From Symsagittifera roscoffensis (Eukaryota > Xenacoelomorpha > Acoela > Convolutidae), in the NCBI RefSeq assembly GCF_963678635.1, contig NC_087064.1:54065338-54129337 (forward strand): 64,000 nucleotides of DNA, in the 5' to 3' direction. How positions within the stretch are numbered: position 1 is the first letter of the stretch; each line of letters begins with the position of its first letter. Below are positions 41,193 through 52,190 of this stretch, piece after piece. The translations under genes were made by a program, and so were the position numbers. The notes below the pieces were generated by a model. That model ran no database searches. It was given only the letters and a program-made list of their open reading frames with translations, and was not told the origin of the DNA.

Positions 41193-42540
41193 ACATTAAA
41201 TCTGGTTGGAAATGATTTCACAGGATTTTTCAAAACTGTTCGCCTCTGAAAAAAAAACAAACAACAAAAAGGAATTTTATGCAACAAAATTCGTAGACTT
41301 CGATACGAAACAATAAAACAACTCGCAGTAAGAATTGAAACCCTTGTATGAAAAACATATTCTCTCAATACACATTTTTACAAAAACACAAAAATATTCG
41401 AAATTTCAAGTTTGACTTTAACACCACAATTACGCAAGATTGCAAAAAAAAATTAAGCGTCAATCCGAGAATCTGATATAGATTTCAAAAAACTATTAGT
41501 TAAGCTAGAAAAAGCTGAAATAACAATGAATTTAGAAGAAACAGAGAATTTGAAACTACAAAAGAAAAACAATGTTCAAACAACAACTTCACAAATTAAC
41601 ATTATACAAGACTCCGATAACGAATTAGCAGAAAAAATTACTCAAGTACTAAAAATTTACTCAATTTACTAAAAATTACTCAAATAATAAAAATCTATGA
41701 AAAAAAATCCAAATTTCAAAGTCAACCTATCATTAAGAATATGGTTCAATTTTTGCCGTAGATATTGACATACCATTGCTGAATACAGACAAAAACATCA
41801 AGAAAATCTAAGAGGACCACAAAAACACAGAGAACGAAACAAATCGTTTAATCAATACATGAAAACAGATTGAGATTTACCGAATAAAAACATTCAAAGT
41901 AATAATAGCTGAGGAAACCACTCCCAAACAGCTAAAGTAATAACAGATCACAATCCCGTTACTCAAATAAATTTCGCGGAAGATCACCAGATTGACGAAA
42001 TTCACGAAACTAATCACAAAAAAGATATAGCAGATCAAATAGTCAAAACAATCAGTATCGAAGTAATTACTCTAGATCAAACTCAAATAGAAGTAAATAC
42101 TCAAAATTAATATAAACCAGTTTCAAACTCCTCGAATAGATATTATTCCAATGACCGTTCAAGAAACTCTTCAAATAATTGAAATCGAAAGCATTCAATC
42201 AATCGAAATCGACATCACTCAATGAAGAAACCACAAAATTATTCAAACAACAGACCAAAAAATAAAAATTCTAATAATAGATCCCGTGATAATTCTAAAC
42301 ACTATTTATCAAAACAGATCAAGAAATTATTCTCAGTCACCACATCGAAATAATTCTCAATATTCAAACAAGCAAAACCAAAACTAAAGAAGTAGTACTC
42401 GGAATTATCAAAATCAAATCAACCAAATACAATCTTCAAATGAGAAAAGCGCAGATAAGCCAGTTATTGACGATACAGAAACTTCAGAACAACAACTAAA
42501 CCACATGCACTGTGGAAGCACATATGACAAAAACGATACA
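41193..42540 (+). pseudogene. Decayed Gag C-terminus, family B copy 2
   Basis: Full of stops, but still readable in patches as helical Glu/Lys-rich sequence (41500-41650) and then an Asn/Arg/Ser-rich stretch at 42120-42460, the composition of a nucleocapsid that lacks CCHC knuckles. Confidence 0.5.
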
Positions 42541-42800
42541 GGAAACACACTATTTTTTGACATGCTCAAAATGGAACATGAGTATGAAACACTAATCGAA
42601 TCGAATCACTACCAAATTGAATCATTAGCGACACAGGAAACACACTAATTATTAACATGCTCAAAATAGAACATGAATAATAAACACCAACCAAATCGAA
42701 AGCGATACAGGACAAAAGCGATACAGGAAACCCACTAACTATTAACATGCTCAATATAGAACATGAATATGAAACACCAATTGAATCGAATCATTACCAA
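42541..42800 (+). repeat. Imperfect tandem repeat, three units of about 90-95 bp
   Basis: Units begin near 42541, 42636 and 42726 with GGAAACACACTA and contain ACATGCTCAAAATGGAACAT and GAATCGAATCACTACCAA, with small indels between copies. Located between gag and protease. Confidence 0.85.
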
Positions 42801-43136
42801 GAGCCAAATAACAGTCAAGCTACTACGAAATACACGGCACACATTATTTTACTTAAATCAAGTATGAAAAATATAAACCAGAATACATCAAATAAAAAAA
42901 TTTTATGGATAACTTCACTATTTTTAGAAAGCCCAAAAAGCAAAACTTTCCAACCACCAGATCTTGAATTAGATTTTTTCATCGACTCAAACGCAGAACT
43001 GAACATTTTCAATATCCCTACATGGAATGAATATCGAAATTTACACCCAAAAATTTCATGTACAAGGTGCAAGTTTAACAAGTTATGGATAGTTTCAATT
43101 ATTCCTTATACGAACACCAACAATGGTACAAAATAA
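42747..43136 (+). CDS. Aspartic protease fragment, family B copy 2
   Basis: 129 codons. 'LELDFFIDSNAELNIFNIPT' matches the active-site region of retrotransposon proteases (hydrophobic-hydrophobic-D-S/T-G-A), but the Gly is Asn here, so it is probably inactive. It lies between gag and RT as expected. Its N-terminal part overlaps the last tandem repeat unit. Confidence 0.7.
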   Translation: MLNIEHEYETPIESNHYQEPNNSQATTKYTAHIILLKSSMKNINQNTSNKKILWITSLFLESPKSKTFQPPDLELDFFIDSNAELNIFNIPTWNEYRNLHPKISCTRCKFNKLWIVSIIPYTNTNNGTK

Positions 43137-43780
43137 ACTTCTGCTTAAAACTTTCAAAAAAATGTTTCACATCACAGGTATAAAACTTAAAATAGCCAAA
43201 ACTCCATTTATTTTAAATTGTATCCCAAGTATAAAAATCTTAAACATGAAAATGCACGAAGAAAAGATAAATTTACGAAACTCAATAATATATCTTTAAC
43301 ATTTTCCAAAGATTAAACAAACAACCCCCTTTTTTCTCGAAATTTTATTAAGTTTTTATTTAACATAGAAACCTTTTAAAACCATTAACAGGACATGCAT
43401 ATGATGTCTCCATCAACCAGGTTCACCATTATAACAACGACCAAAATGCACAGAAACTATAAATGTATAACCTTGAATTCAAACCAATCCATAACCTTTT
43501 TGGAGTAATGATTTAATCTATCAAATACGCTAAAAACAAAAAACAGATAGCATAGCAATACATGTATAAAATGAATCACCAGATAAGACCACACTTCTTC
43601 TAGGATTCTTATGAATATGTGAAATAAATGCAACATTTTACCTTCCACAAGAAAGAGCATACTGAAAAAATAATATCTTTAAACTTTTAGATGTTTGTCA
43701 AATTACAATTCTTAACGAATAATTATCTTTTAATAAAATTACAACTGATCCAAATCCCTTGTTTTAAATTAACGTTCCAA
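43137..43780 (+). pseudogene. Decayed protease-RT linker
   Basis: No open frame. Located between the protease and RT relics and likely the rest of the pol linker; individual motifs cannot be read. Confidence 0.35.
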
Positions 43781-44707
43781 ATCTCTAAATATGTTCAATT
43801 TCCTCAAATTAACTAACAAGAATTTGAACAATTAGCAGAATTACTATTGAAACTTTCCATGGCCTGTGCTACATCAAAAATTGATGTTGGAAATTTACAT
43901 TCGACACTACACTTTACACTGAAACATTGCTCAAGCAGAGTACCAATACTCTAACAAAGCAAAGTAAACAGACAACTAGACAATCTCGAATAGTATGAAA
44001 TTATATTACCAGTAAAGACAGAACAACAACCCAAGTTAAATACATTTATAATCCCAGTAGCTATAATCGCTAAAGGAGAATCGACACTATTTTACCGCAG
44101 CCGATATGAAAACTGCTTAAAATGAAAAGCCATTAGATGAAAAATCATGTCGACCCACACAATTTATAATTGGAAATCAACAATACGACTTCAATAGAAC
44201 AATCTAAGGTATAACCATAGGACCAGCAGTCCTTTCTGCTTTTGTGAGCAGCATCGTCAGACCCTATCCTCAGCAAAAACGTTATTACATTTTAGACGAT
44301 GTTTTCATACAATCCCAAACAAAACATAAAATGTTTAAGGTTTTTGATAAATACCACCAAATGTTGTTAAGACAAAACTTCAAGGCAGCTCAAATTTTCC
44401 AATCAATCTGTAAATCACAATTTTTTTTACCCGTTTGAAACTTCTTGTACATTTGATTGAAAGTACTACAATAACAACTTCAAAATCCCGAATAGAAGCA
44501 GTTTTAAAACTGCAATCACCATCAAAGAAAAAAAAGAAAATCCAAGAACTCCATGGAATGCCAAACATTTTAAGAAAATATATTTCTAAAAAGCAACTAT
44601 ATACTAGACCATATTTTAACATTCTTAGTCAACAAAATTATTCTGTATGGACCTTAAAACATCAAAAACTCTTCCAAGAAATTAAAACACTGCTTGTTCG
44701 CGCTTAA
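43781..44707 (+). pseudogene. Reverse transcriptase relic, family B copy 2
   Basis: Broken RT. Fragments in order: 'TEQQPKLNTFIIPVAIIAKG' (about 44018-44077), 'IGPAVLSAFVSS' (about 44217-44252), 'YYILDDVFIQSQTKHK' (44282-44330, catalytic DD), then a second frame from 44435 with the RT thumb/connection ('IQELHGMPNILRKYISKKQL'). The first catalytic-Asp strand is absent or scrambled. The frame ends at 44707 where foreign DNA begins. Confidence 0.8.
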
Positions 44708-44933
44708 ATTAAACACCTCATAAGTGAAAAAGCTAAAATTAGGATTTCTCAGACAGAAGGCCTTGAAACTAGTGGTTTGTCCTGATTAGGGTCAGTTTGC
44801 CATCAAAAATGTTTATAGATTTTTGAGATGTGAAAATTGTTTTGATAACATGTTAACCGAAAGATGTTTACCTTATTTTATATTATCTTTATATTGTCAT
44901 ATTTTATGTTTAACTTGCCGATAATTTACAGAT

Positions 44934-45561
44934 GTTGAAGCAGTTTTTTTAGATCTTACAGGATACGAGAGTGCGCCAGATTTTGGTCCGTCGACCCGGA
45001 CATTAGATATTCCGGATGATATCCCGGACAATATTGCCAACTAATCCAACCAGGGAGCTAAGGATTGCATGCAGGAAGAGATTCAGTGACTCAACTTCAT
45101 CCTCGTCCGCTTCATCTACCGATAAAGTCACAGCAGTTCCTGAGAAGCGAAATGGAGGAAATAACGATTCTTCTGTCCAGTTCGTGAACAACTCCTCATC
45201 ATATCATCACTCTAATTCGTTCATGCCTATCAACATTGCACACAGAGGTCAAGTTGAATCAAGGGTGGCATCTGGCAATTTGAGCACAGAGAATCATCTG
45301 GAGGCACTGGTTCCTCTATTTGTTGACATCCATTTTGGAGCGTGGATTGTGGACATCCATTTTTTGTGGACATCCAAATTGGAGTGTGGATTGTGGACAT
45401 CCATTTTTTGTGGACATCCATGTTGGAGTGTGGATTGTGGACACCCTTTTTTTCTCAACACCCGAAGTTTTCTGTGGATTTTGGAATCTACCGATGAACG
45501 CCTCTACAAAACTTGTAAGACTAAAAAACCAAAACTTTATCCATTTGTGCTAACTTGCTGA
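44934..45561 (+). pseudogene. Gene-like fragment inside the RNase H insert
   Basis: After TTTACAG at 44925-44931 (acceptor-like), one frame reads 'DVEAVFLDLTGYESAPDFGP' on to a stop at about 45042. The overlapping frame 45016-45561 continues with basic and Ser-rich protein-like text ('RIACRKRFSDSTSSSSASST') and then runs into the 44-bp tandem repeat. This looks like the 3' part of a captured gene or an exon with one frameshift. No family recognised. Confidence 0.35.
45321..45450 (+). repeat. 44-bp tandem repeat, about three units
   Basis: Units starting at 45337, 45381 and 45425 (GGAGYGTGGATTGTGGACAT…), containing GTGGACATCCA twice each. The period is not a multiple of three, so the overlapping ORF changes frame with each unit and is not a true protein repeat. 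Confidence 0.9.
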
Positions 45562-45871
45562 TTTGATGCTTTATATTCTGATACGAGGTTTTTTGATGGC
45601 AACATTGTAACCCCCAATTTTTTTGTTGATACCAAAACCTGATCAGAAAATTTTCTGAGGGTTTAGGAAAAAACCGGCCTCATAAACCTTAACTACGTTA
45701 TCCTTACGCTGTGTTTGTATTTTTGATTTTTTTCCAAAAACTTTTAAGTTTTGCAAATTATTCAGCAAAGCGCCTAGTTTCATAATAAATTAATTTAAAC
45801 GAACGAGTCGAGTGTTTTGCCCAAATTTCGGATTTTTTAAGGAAAAAAAATTGCAAACGCATCAGGTTACA

Positions 45872-46180
45872 CCGAACAAAATTAAAAAAACAATTCCAGG
45901 TCCAAAACAACAATTTTACGCTATGTGCGATTAGTTTAGAATTGGCGCAGCAATTTTGCAATCAGATCAGGGCACATAAAAATGAACCTTATAGTAGCAA
46001 ACTCAAGACTTTTTACATAAGCAGAACTCAGTCTCATTACACTTATGAGAGAACGTACAGCCAGAATATGTACTACAACAGAATATGAATTCTTAAGCAT
46101 TGGATCAAACCATCCAAACCAACTAGGCATAAATACAAAACAAAACCCAACAAAGCAGATATCAGAATACTAGAAAACAA
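45872..46180 (+). pseudogene. RNase H relic, family B copy 2
   Basis: Readable in pieces as 'QQFYAMCD', 'IGAAILQSDQGT' and 'MNLIVANSRLFT', then 'TTEYEFLSIGSNHP'. These are the successive strands of a gypsy RNase H with its first catalytic Asp ('CDAS'-type) still present. Stops interrupt it several times. Confidence 0.7.
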
Positions 46181-46299
46181 AACATTACTCCAATTTTTTT
46201 GAAAATATAACCATAAAACAATAAATGAAAACACCGACTTTTCAGAAAACCACCATCACGATACGAAAATCCCCTGTCTGCCACTAAGCTTATTATTAA

Positions 46300-47715
46300 C
46301 CGCATTTCATATTTCACATTCCTTACATACAAGAGGACATGTAGGATTTGAAAACATACTCAAACCTCCCTCATAACTTTTATTTTCCAAGCGCAGCGAC
46401 TTGAATAAAAATACTTTGTAAGGATTGCATTACATGTCAATTAAGCAAACCTTTTCCACACCAAAAACATATATTAGAAAAACAAGACTCTAAAGGACAA
46501 AGTTGTTTATATTTCAATCATAGAATCTCATTCGATACAAAAGGCCCTATATCACCCTCCTCAGAAAAAAACTCATAAATAATAGTTTTAGTAGATGCAC
46601 TCAAATACTATGTAGCACTCAATCCTGTACCCCATTGTAACGCTTATTTTGCTTACACAGCACTATATCAGCACTGGATAGCGAAATTCGGACTACCCAA
46701 AATCCTTGTTACAGATAATGGAACAGAATTCATAAGTAACGAAATCATAACACTATGTCACCTTTACGATATTAAACATAACCCAAGAACATCCCATACC
46801 CCATGGACAAACGAACTAGTTGAAGGCATGAACCGCTAACTACGGAAACGATCCACCGAATGATCAACAGACGTAAAACTATTTCCATTAACATATAATT
46901 TTTAAATTACCACAACATTTGGACTATCACCTTATGAAATGATTTTTAACCAAAAACCTTGTAAACCAATAATATTCACAGCAACTAACTCAAAAACGCA
47001 CAAGGTTTTTGTCAACCAAATCAAGATTCAATACTTAATAACCAATACTCCACACTCATGATGAAGATCATTTTATCCAACTACAAACATTAAAGTTAGC
47101 GTCTGGAACATATGCAGAAAAGATTTTGAATAGAGGTAAAAAACAATGAAATTTACCAGAAAATTGCAAAAAAATTGTCATAAAGACAAATTGTTCAGTC
47201 TCAAATAAATTACCGTTTTACATCACCATCAAATTGAATAATGGAAGCGTTAGTTTTAATCCCAAACATTTTATTTTCTAAAGACTTTCAAAAAAACCAC
47301 AACCTATTCGCAACGGACCATATGAAATTATAAAAAAAACCGCAGATGTCACATATAAACTAAAAGATCACAATAAAAAAGAAATTAAACAATATAGAAA
47401 TAATCTTTTACCATACTACCCGAAAAAAATACGCCCACCGTGAATAAACGCAGTTATATTTTCTTTAAAGGACTACATATTTTCGACTCAAAAACAGACA
47501 CTGATAATCAATCAAAAACACCACTTTTCAATGGTTTGCCACAAACAACTGCAAAACACAAATTAAAAAAACAGGAAAACAGACACAACCTCGATTCAAA
47601 AACAAAGAACAAATCATAAAATGTAAGAAAAAAATCCTAACACTTGAAATCAAAGAAACCTCACAGCAACGTCAGTCATTCCGTCTTCGAAGTCAACCAA
47701 GAAAAGACTACAAAA
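46300..47715 (+). pseudogene. Integrase relic 1, family B
   Basis: Zinc-domain text 'SHSLHTRGHVGFEN' (about 46319), the core with 'TDNGTEFIS' (about 46713) and 'TSHTPWTNELVEGMNR' (about 46792, containing the catalytic Glu), then the C-terminal region with 'LRSQPRKDYKTF' near 47690. Read through many stops and indels. Degenerate relative to a retroviral-type integrase, but all three domains are recognisable. Confidence 0.78.
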
Positions 47716-48240
47716 CTTTTAGTTAATCACCTAAAACTTTAAAAATGGTAGTACTCCAAAAACCCTCTGGTTCATCAACATCATAGATAACATTTTTAAT
47801 CAAAACTTACAGAAAACTTTTTCAGAATCTATTTTTTTCTAAAATTCAAATACCACCACTATTATCAGCCAGTATATGTCCAACTTGAACTAGATCTATA
47901 ATTCAAAGACCCCCGAAACAAAAATAAGCAGCACTACCATCCTATTTGACAGCTTAAATAAATATCGCATAAAAGTTAAAACCCTCTTCTGTCAATCAAA
48001 ACAAAAATCAACAAAATTATCTCAACTTATATCCCGAACTTAACCAAGAAGAAAATATTGAAAAACTTAAAGGCAAAATTCAATCTGATCACTTAGCCTT
48101 AAGACACTCTTTCTCCCAAAAACCCCTAATCAATCGCCCTCCCCCAAAAACCAGAAAAAAAACCAGAAAGGTAAAACCAAAAACCCAGACATCGCTTCAG
48201 ATAATATCCCTCGATCCAAAAATGAAATTCAAAATTTTTC
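47716..48240 (+). other. Non-coding DNA between the two integrase relics
   Basis: Probably family B 3' non-coding sequence. AAACCCTCTGGTTCATC-type text and a CCACCACTATTATCAGCCAG segment (about 47851) have a counterpart after integrase relic 2 (about 50102). Confidence 0.5.
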
Positions 48241-49980
48241 TTCCCAACAAAGAAAAGTTGTCACTTCAATTATTACACAATCATCAAAATCTCGAACCTG
48301 TCATCAGACAATTTAAATCCTGGCATAAATACAAATCAGAATCTGTTAAAGTAGATATCACAGTATGAAGAAAAAAGACATTACTCATATATTTTCAAAA
48401 ATTTAAGAAAGCAGCAATAAATGAAAACACTGACATTTCAGAATAAAACCATCAAGAACGAAAAAAACTTGTATACTACTCAGCTCAATTTTGATCGCTT
48501 TTCAAATTTCACTTTCCTTACATACAAAAGGACATGTAGAATCAGAAAAAAAAATTGTTAAAACTTCACTTAAAACGTGATTCGGAAAAAACTTTTTTGT
48601 AATGATTGCATTACAGGTCAATTAAACAAACTTTTTCCGCACCAAAAACAAAAAGCAGAAAAACAAGACTTCCAAATACAAAACCTATGTTCCAATCATA
48701 GGAACTCATTCGATACAAAAGGCCCTATGTCACACTCCTCAGAAAAATTTTTGTAAAAAATAGTAAACAGTAGTTTCATTAAACACTAGGTAGCACTCAA
48801 TCCTGTATCTCATTGTACGCTTATTTTGCTAACACAACACTATATGAAAACTGGATAGCAAAATTCGGACTACACGAAGTCCTGTTACAGATAATGAACA
48901 GATTTCATAAATAACAAAATAAATACACTATGTCACCTTTACAATATTAAACATAACCCAAGAACATCCCATACCCCATGGACAAATGGACTATTTGAAG
49001 GCATGAACTGCTTACTACAAGAATACTTTTGATTTATAGTTAACAGAAACGATAAAAAATACACCTAATGGTCATCAGACGAAAAATTATTTTCATTAGC
49101 ATATAATTCTCAAAGTAGCAAAATAGCTGGACTATCAGCATATCAAATGGTTTTTATCCAAAACTTTGTACTTGTAAGCCAATATTAGTCACAGCAAACA
49201 ACTCAAAAAACGCAAAAGTGTACTGTACACCGAATCAAGATTCAATTTGTTATAACCTACCACTCCAGTCTCATAATGAAGATCAATTTCTTTACTCACA
49301 AATAATAAAATACCCCGTGTGAAACATAATCAGAAAGGATTTTGCGTTGAGATAAAAAACAAAAAAATATATACCAGAAAACTGCAGAAAAACTGACAAA
49401 ATTTCCAGTCTCAAATAAATTCACGTTTTACACCTGCATCAAACCTGCAAAAATAAACTTTTGTTTTAATCCCAAATTTTGAAATTCGCGAACGCAGAAT
49501 TTCAAAAACTTACAACCTATTTGCAAAGAATTGTATCAAACTATAGAAAAAATCACCGATGTCACATATACACTAGTAGATCACAACAAAAAAGAAATCG
49601 TACAAATAGAAACTATCTGTCACCATACTACCCGAATGACTACGCCCTCCGTGAATTAACGCAGTTTTATTCCTTTACAGGACTACACATTTTCGACACA
49701 AAAACAGGCACTGATAATCATTCAGAAACATCAAACTTCAATAATTTACCAATACCAACTGATCTAACACAAAATGAAAAACCAGGAAAACAGAGAAAAC
49801 CAAAAATAAATCGTACATTTTAAGAAAAAATCATAACGCCCGTAATAAAAGAAACATCACAACAACGTCAATCATCCCGTCTTCGAAATCAACCAAGAAA
49901 ATACTACAAAAAATTTGTTCCACAATCTGAAATATTAAAGAAGGTAGAATTCGAAATTCATCTGATTAATTAAGAACGTA
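48240..49980 (+). pseudogene. Integrase relic 2, family B (duplicate)
   Basis: Repeats the RNase H-end and integrase text about 2.19 kb downstream of relic 1: 'TCCTTACATACAAAAGGACATG' equivalent at about 48514 versus 46319, 'CATACCCCATGGACAAA' at about 48970 versus 46795. Identity is roughly 80-85%. It carries its own indels, and its C-terminal part keeps an ORF at 49479-49823. Confidence 0.8.
49479..49823 (+). CDS. Integrase C-terminal fragment, family B relic 2
   Basis: 114 codons: 'NYLSPYYPNDYALRELTQFY' is the segment that follows the integrase core in this family, with relic 1 reading 'NNLLPYYPKK…' at about 47400. It ends in a Lys/Pro-rich tail. Only the tail is open; the core is broken. 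Confidence 0.6.
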   Translation: MKFANAEFQKLTTYLQRIVSNYRKNHRCHIYTSRSQQKRNRTNRNYLSPYYPNDYALRELTQFYSFTGLHIFDTKTGTDNHSETSNFNNLPIPTDLTQNEKPGKQRKPKINRTF

Positions 49981-50446
49981 TATAACATTCTCAGAAGAAA
50001 CTTAAGAAAAAAATTTTCAAAATAATTTTTCATTTTCTCTCTCAAAAAAACTGGTTCAGAATCAACCAATCAAAATTGTTTGACATCACCTTTTTTTGAA
50101 GGCCACCACTAATATTAGCCAATATATCTCCACTTTGAATTAGATCATTAACTACAACTCAAAGACCTCCCCACTTGACTGAAATATAAATAACAGTTCG
50201 TCAAAGCAAATCACTAATTAAAGGCTTCTTTCAAAGTCAGTTTTGCAAATTAAAACTTTTCTTTCAATCTTTTCAACATTTATCAATTTCGTATTTTTCA
50301 AAAACAGATTTTTTGAAACTTGCAATTCTCATTTTCCCAATCTTTTGTAGCCAATTCATAAATTTTTATTTCCTCATCTAGACCTGTCATTCTCTCTCCA
50401 AAACTATTGATCACGTAAACAGGTACGAAACTTGATAATTCTGTAA
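49981..50446 (+). other. Non-coding region after integrase
   Basis: Shares segments with 47716-47940, so it is likely 3' element DNA or a subgenomic promoter region for the post-pol ORFs. TATAAATAA near 50186 is TATA-like. Confidence 0.4.
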
Positions 50447-50632
50447 ATGTTTCAAAGTTTACTAAGTAGAAAAGACATTTTTATTCTTTTCATAACTTTT
50501 CTCACCATCCTAGTTTCTCAAATTCTGACACTTTATAAATGCATGAATAAAGCAAAAATTGCTTCTGCACTAGCAACAGTTTTAGTGATCATTTTTGCAC
50601 ACGAGTTTTATGAAGAACACACACCGAATTAA
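50447..50632 (+). CDS. 61-residue single-span membrane ORF after pol
   Basis: Short ORF with one strong hydrophobic segment ('IFILFITFLTILVSQILTLY', residues 11-30) and a second weaker one ('ASALATVLVIIFAHEF'), so one or two membrane spans, starting from a good ATG. It lies where some gypsy-type elements carry an env-like or accessory ORF, but it is too short for an envelope protein. Function unknown. Confidence 0.4.
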   Translation: MFQSLLSRKDIFILFITFLTILVSQILTLYKCMNKAKIASALATVLVIIFAHEFYEEHTPN

Positions 50633-52190
50633 ATAAGATCTCAAAGTTGCGAATTCAGAGACCCTATTAAAAATTCCCCACCAAGCAATCCACCTCAAAC
50701 AAAAACAACAACCTCATCTAGTCAACCAAATCAACCTCAATCTCATATATAGAAAACCCCTTTTTTGAAGAAGGACGCGCATCCTTGTCTGAATCATTAA
50801 TACCAGCCATTCGTCAAGCAACCCTCAGTGAACCACAGTACGAACCAACCCCGAAAATTTACCCCTCCGTACCACAAGACCTTAACAGAACAAGACATTT
50901 AAGTCAAAATCAAAATTTACTTTGTTTAATAAGCAGACAAAATATTCACCCCCGACGCAATAGAAACTTAACCACACCAAAAGTATAGTTCAATATCCCC
51001 TCATCACCATCATCAACCTCTCTAGACCTTTCAATTAGTACGATACAAAGCAGCCCTCCACCGATTTAAAAGATTTCCCAACGAAATACATTAAGCATTC
51101 CATCCAATTATTTTGGTTCAACGCCCACTTCTGACCAAATTCGTGAAATTGCTTTAAACTCCCCCACTTCATCACAACAACTCCCGCATGGGATGGCCCA
51201 CAAGTTCGCGAAGGCGAACCCAACTTTGTAAATGACCCAGTATAATTTTCTTCAGTAACCTATTGATCACTACCAGAAACTTTATCACTTCCATCAACAT
51301 CCTCAATCACAGGTCAAACACCATCAACTAAATTTTCCACAAACTTTCCAAGTCCTTAAGACAATAGATATCGCTAACTTCAAGGTACAAGTACCTTTTT
51401 AGGATTAGATTGAAACTCCTTTGCAGCCCCTCTTCTTTTTGTCCAACAGCTTGATAGCAATAGACTCTATAATCGGGCACTCAACGGGTTAAAATTCAGA
51501 CACCATATTCACAAAGACAATCAAGAACATCATATCCAAATACTTTCACAACAAAATTTAATTCTTATAATTGAAATATCAGTAAAACTTAAAATATTTT
51601 AGTAGATCATCCATTACCACTGTCACCACCAGACGTCACAGCTCAATCTGTTACCCTTCCCTCTAATTATCACAACAGAACTTATATATAGCTACGATCG
51701 ATATACAAAAAGACCATAGGTTATTATCATTTTATAATCCCTTTTCAGGACTCTCGTACACATGTATTTTTTATTAGTTTTTCAATAAAAACTAAAAATC
51801 ATGAAAAACCTTACTCCCGAACAGGAACACAAAATCTCCTCGGTTGTGAAGATGATCACCAAAAAACACTATACAAATATGCAATTAATCAAATCTAACA
51901 ATGGGAAACCGAACCACAAGATATAGAATCAACATTTGTAGTCGCTACACTTTATTCAAAAGCCCGAGCAACAACTTTAACAGGATATAAATTCACAGGA
52001 AAAATCTCCGAAAAGAAATTATATTTTGCAAAAATTTTAATGTAAAAATAATACTGATTTATTTAAATGCAATAAATTTTATAATCAAGTCAACAAATTA
52101 AAAATTCCGTAAAAAAATTCAAAAATACGAAGTACTAAATTAAGAAAATCCAATTGAATTACAATCAAGTAACCTTTTTATGTGTGCTTC
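50633..52190 (+). pseudogene. Post-pol ORF relic, family B
   Basis: Coding-like text with many stops: 'ESLIPAIRQATLSEPQYEPT' (ORF 50785-50988), Pro/Ser-rich stretches, and near the end 'LTPEQEHKISSVVKMI' with following 'KKHYTNMQLI' (about 51810-51900) and 'ATLYSKARATTLTGYKFTGK' (about 51945-52004). It looks like an additional protein after integrase. Family not recognised. Confidence 0.45.

Larger units (their letters stand above)
44700..45870. other. Insert of about 1.2 kb within RNase H of family B
   Basis: The pol text breaks off after '…IKTLL' (about 44695) and resumes near 45872 with what reads as 'IPGPKQQFYAMCD', the next residues of the same protein. Everything between is unrelated. 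The junctions show GTTCG (left) and CGAAC (right) but no convincing long terminal repeats or target-site duplication. Confidence 0.65.
38881..52190 (+). mobile_element. Family B LTR retrotransposon, copy 2, heavily decayed
   Basis: Plus-strand remnant with gag, protease, RT, RNase H and integrase pieces in Ty3/gypsy order followed by post-pol ORFs, preceded by family B LTR/leader DNA and followed at 53.4 kb by another B LTR segment. It has been altered by an insertion in RNase H (44.7-45.87 kb) and by a second copy of the RNase H-integrase part (48.24-49.98 kb). Exact ends are uncertain. Confidence 0.85.
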
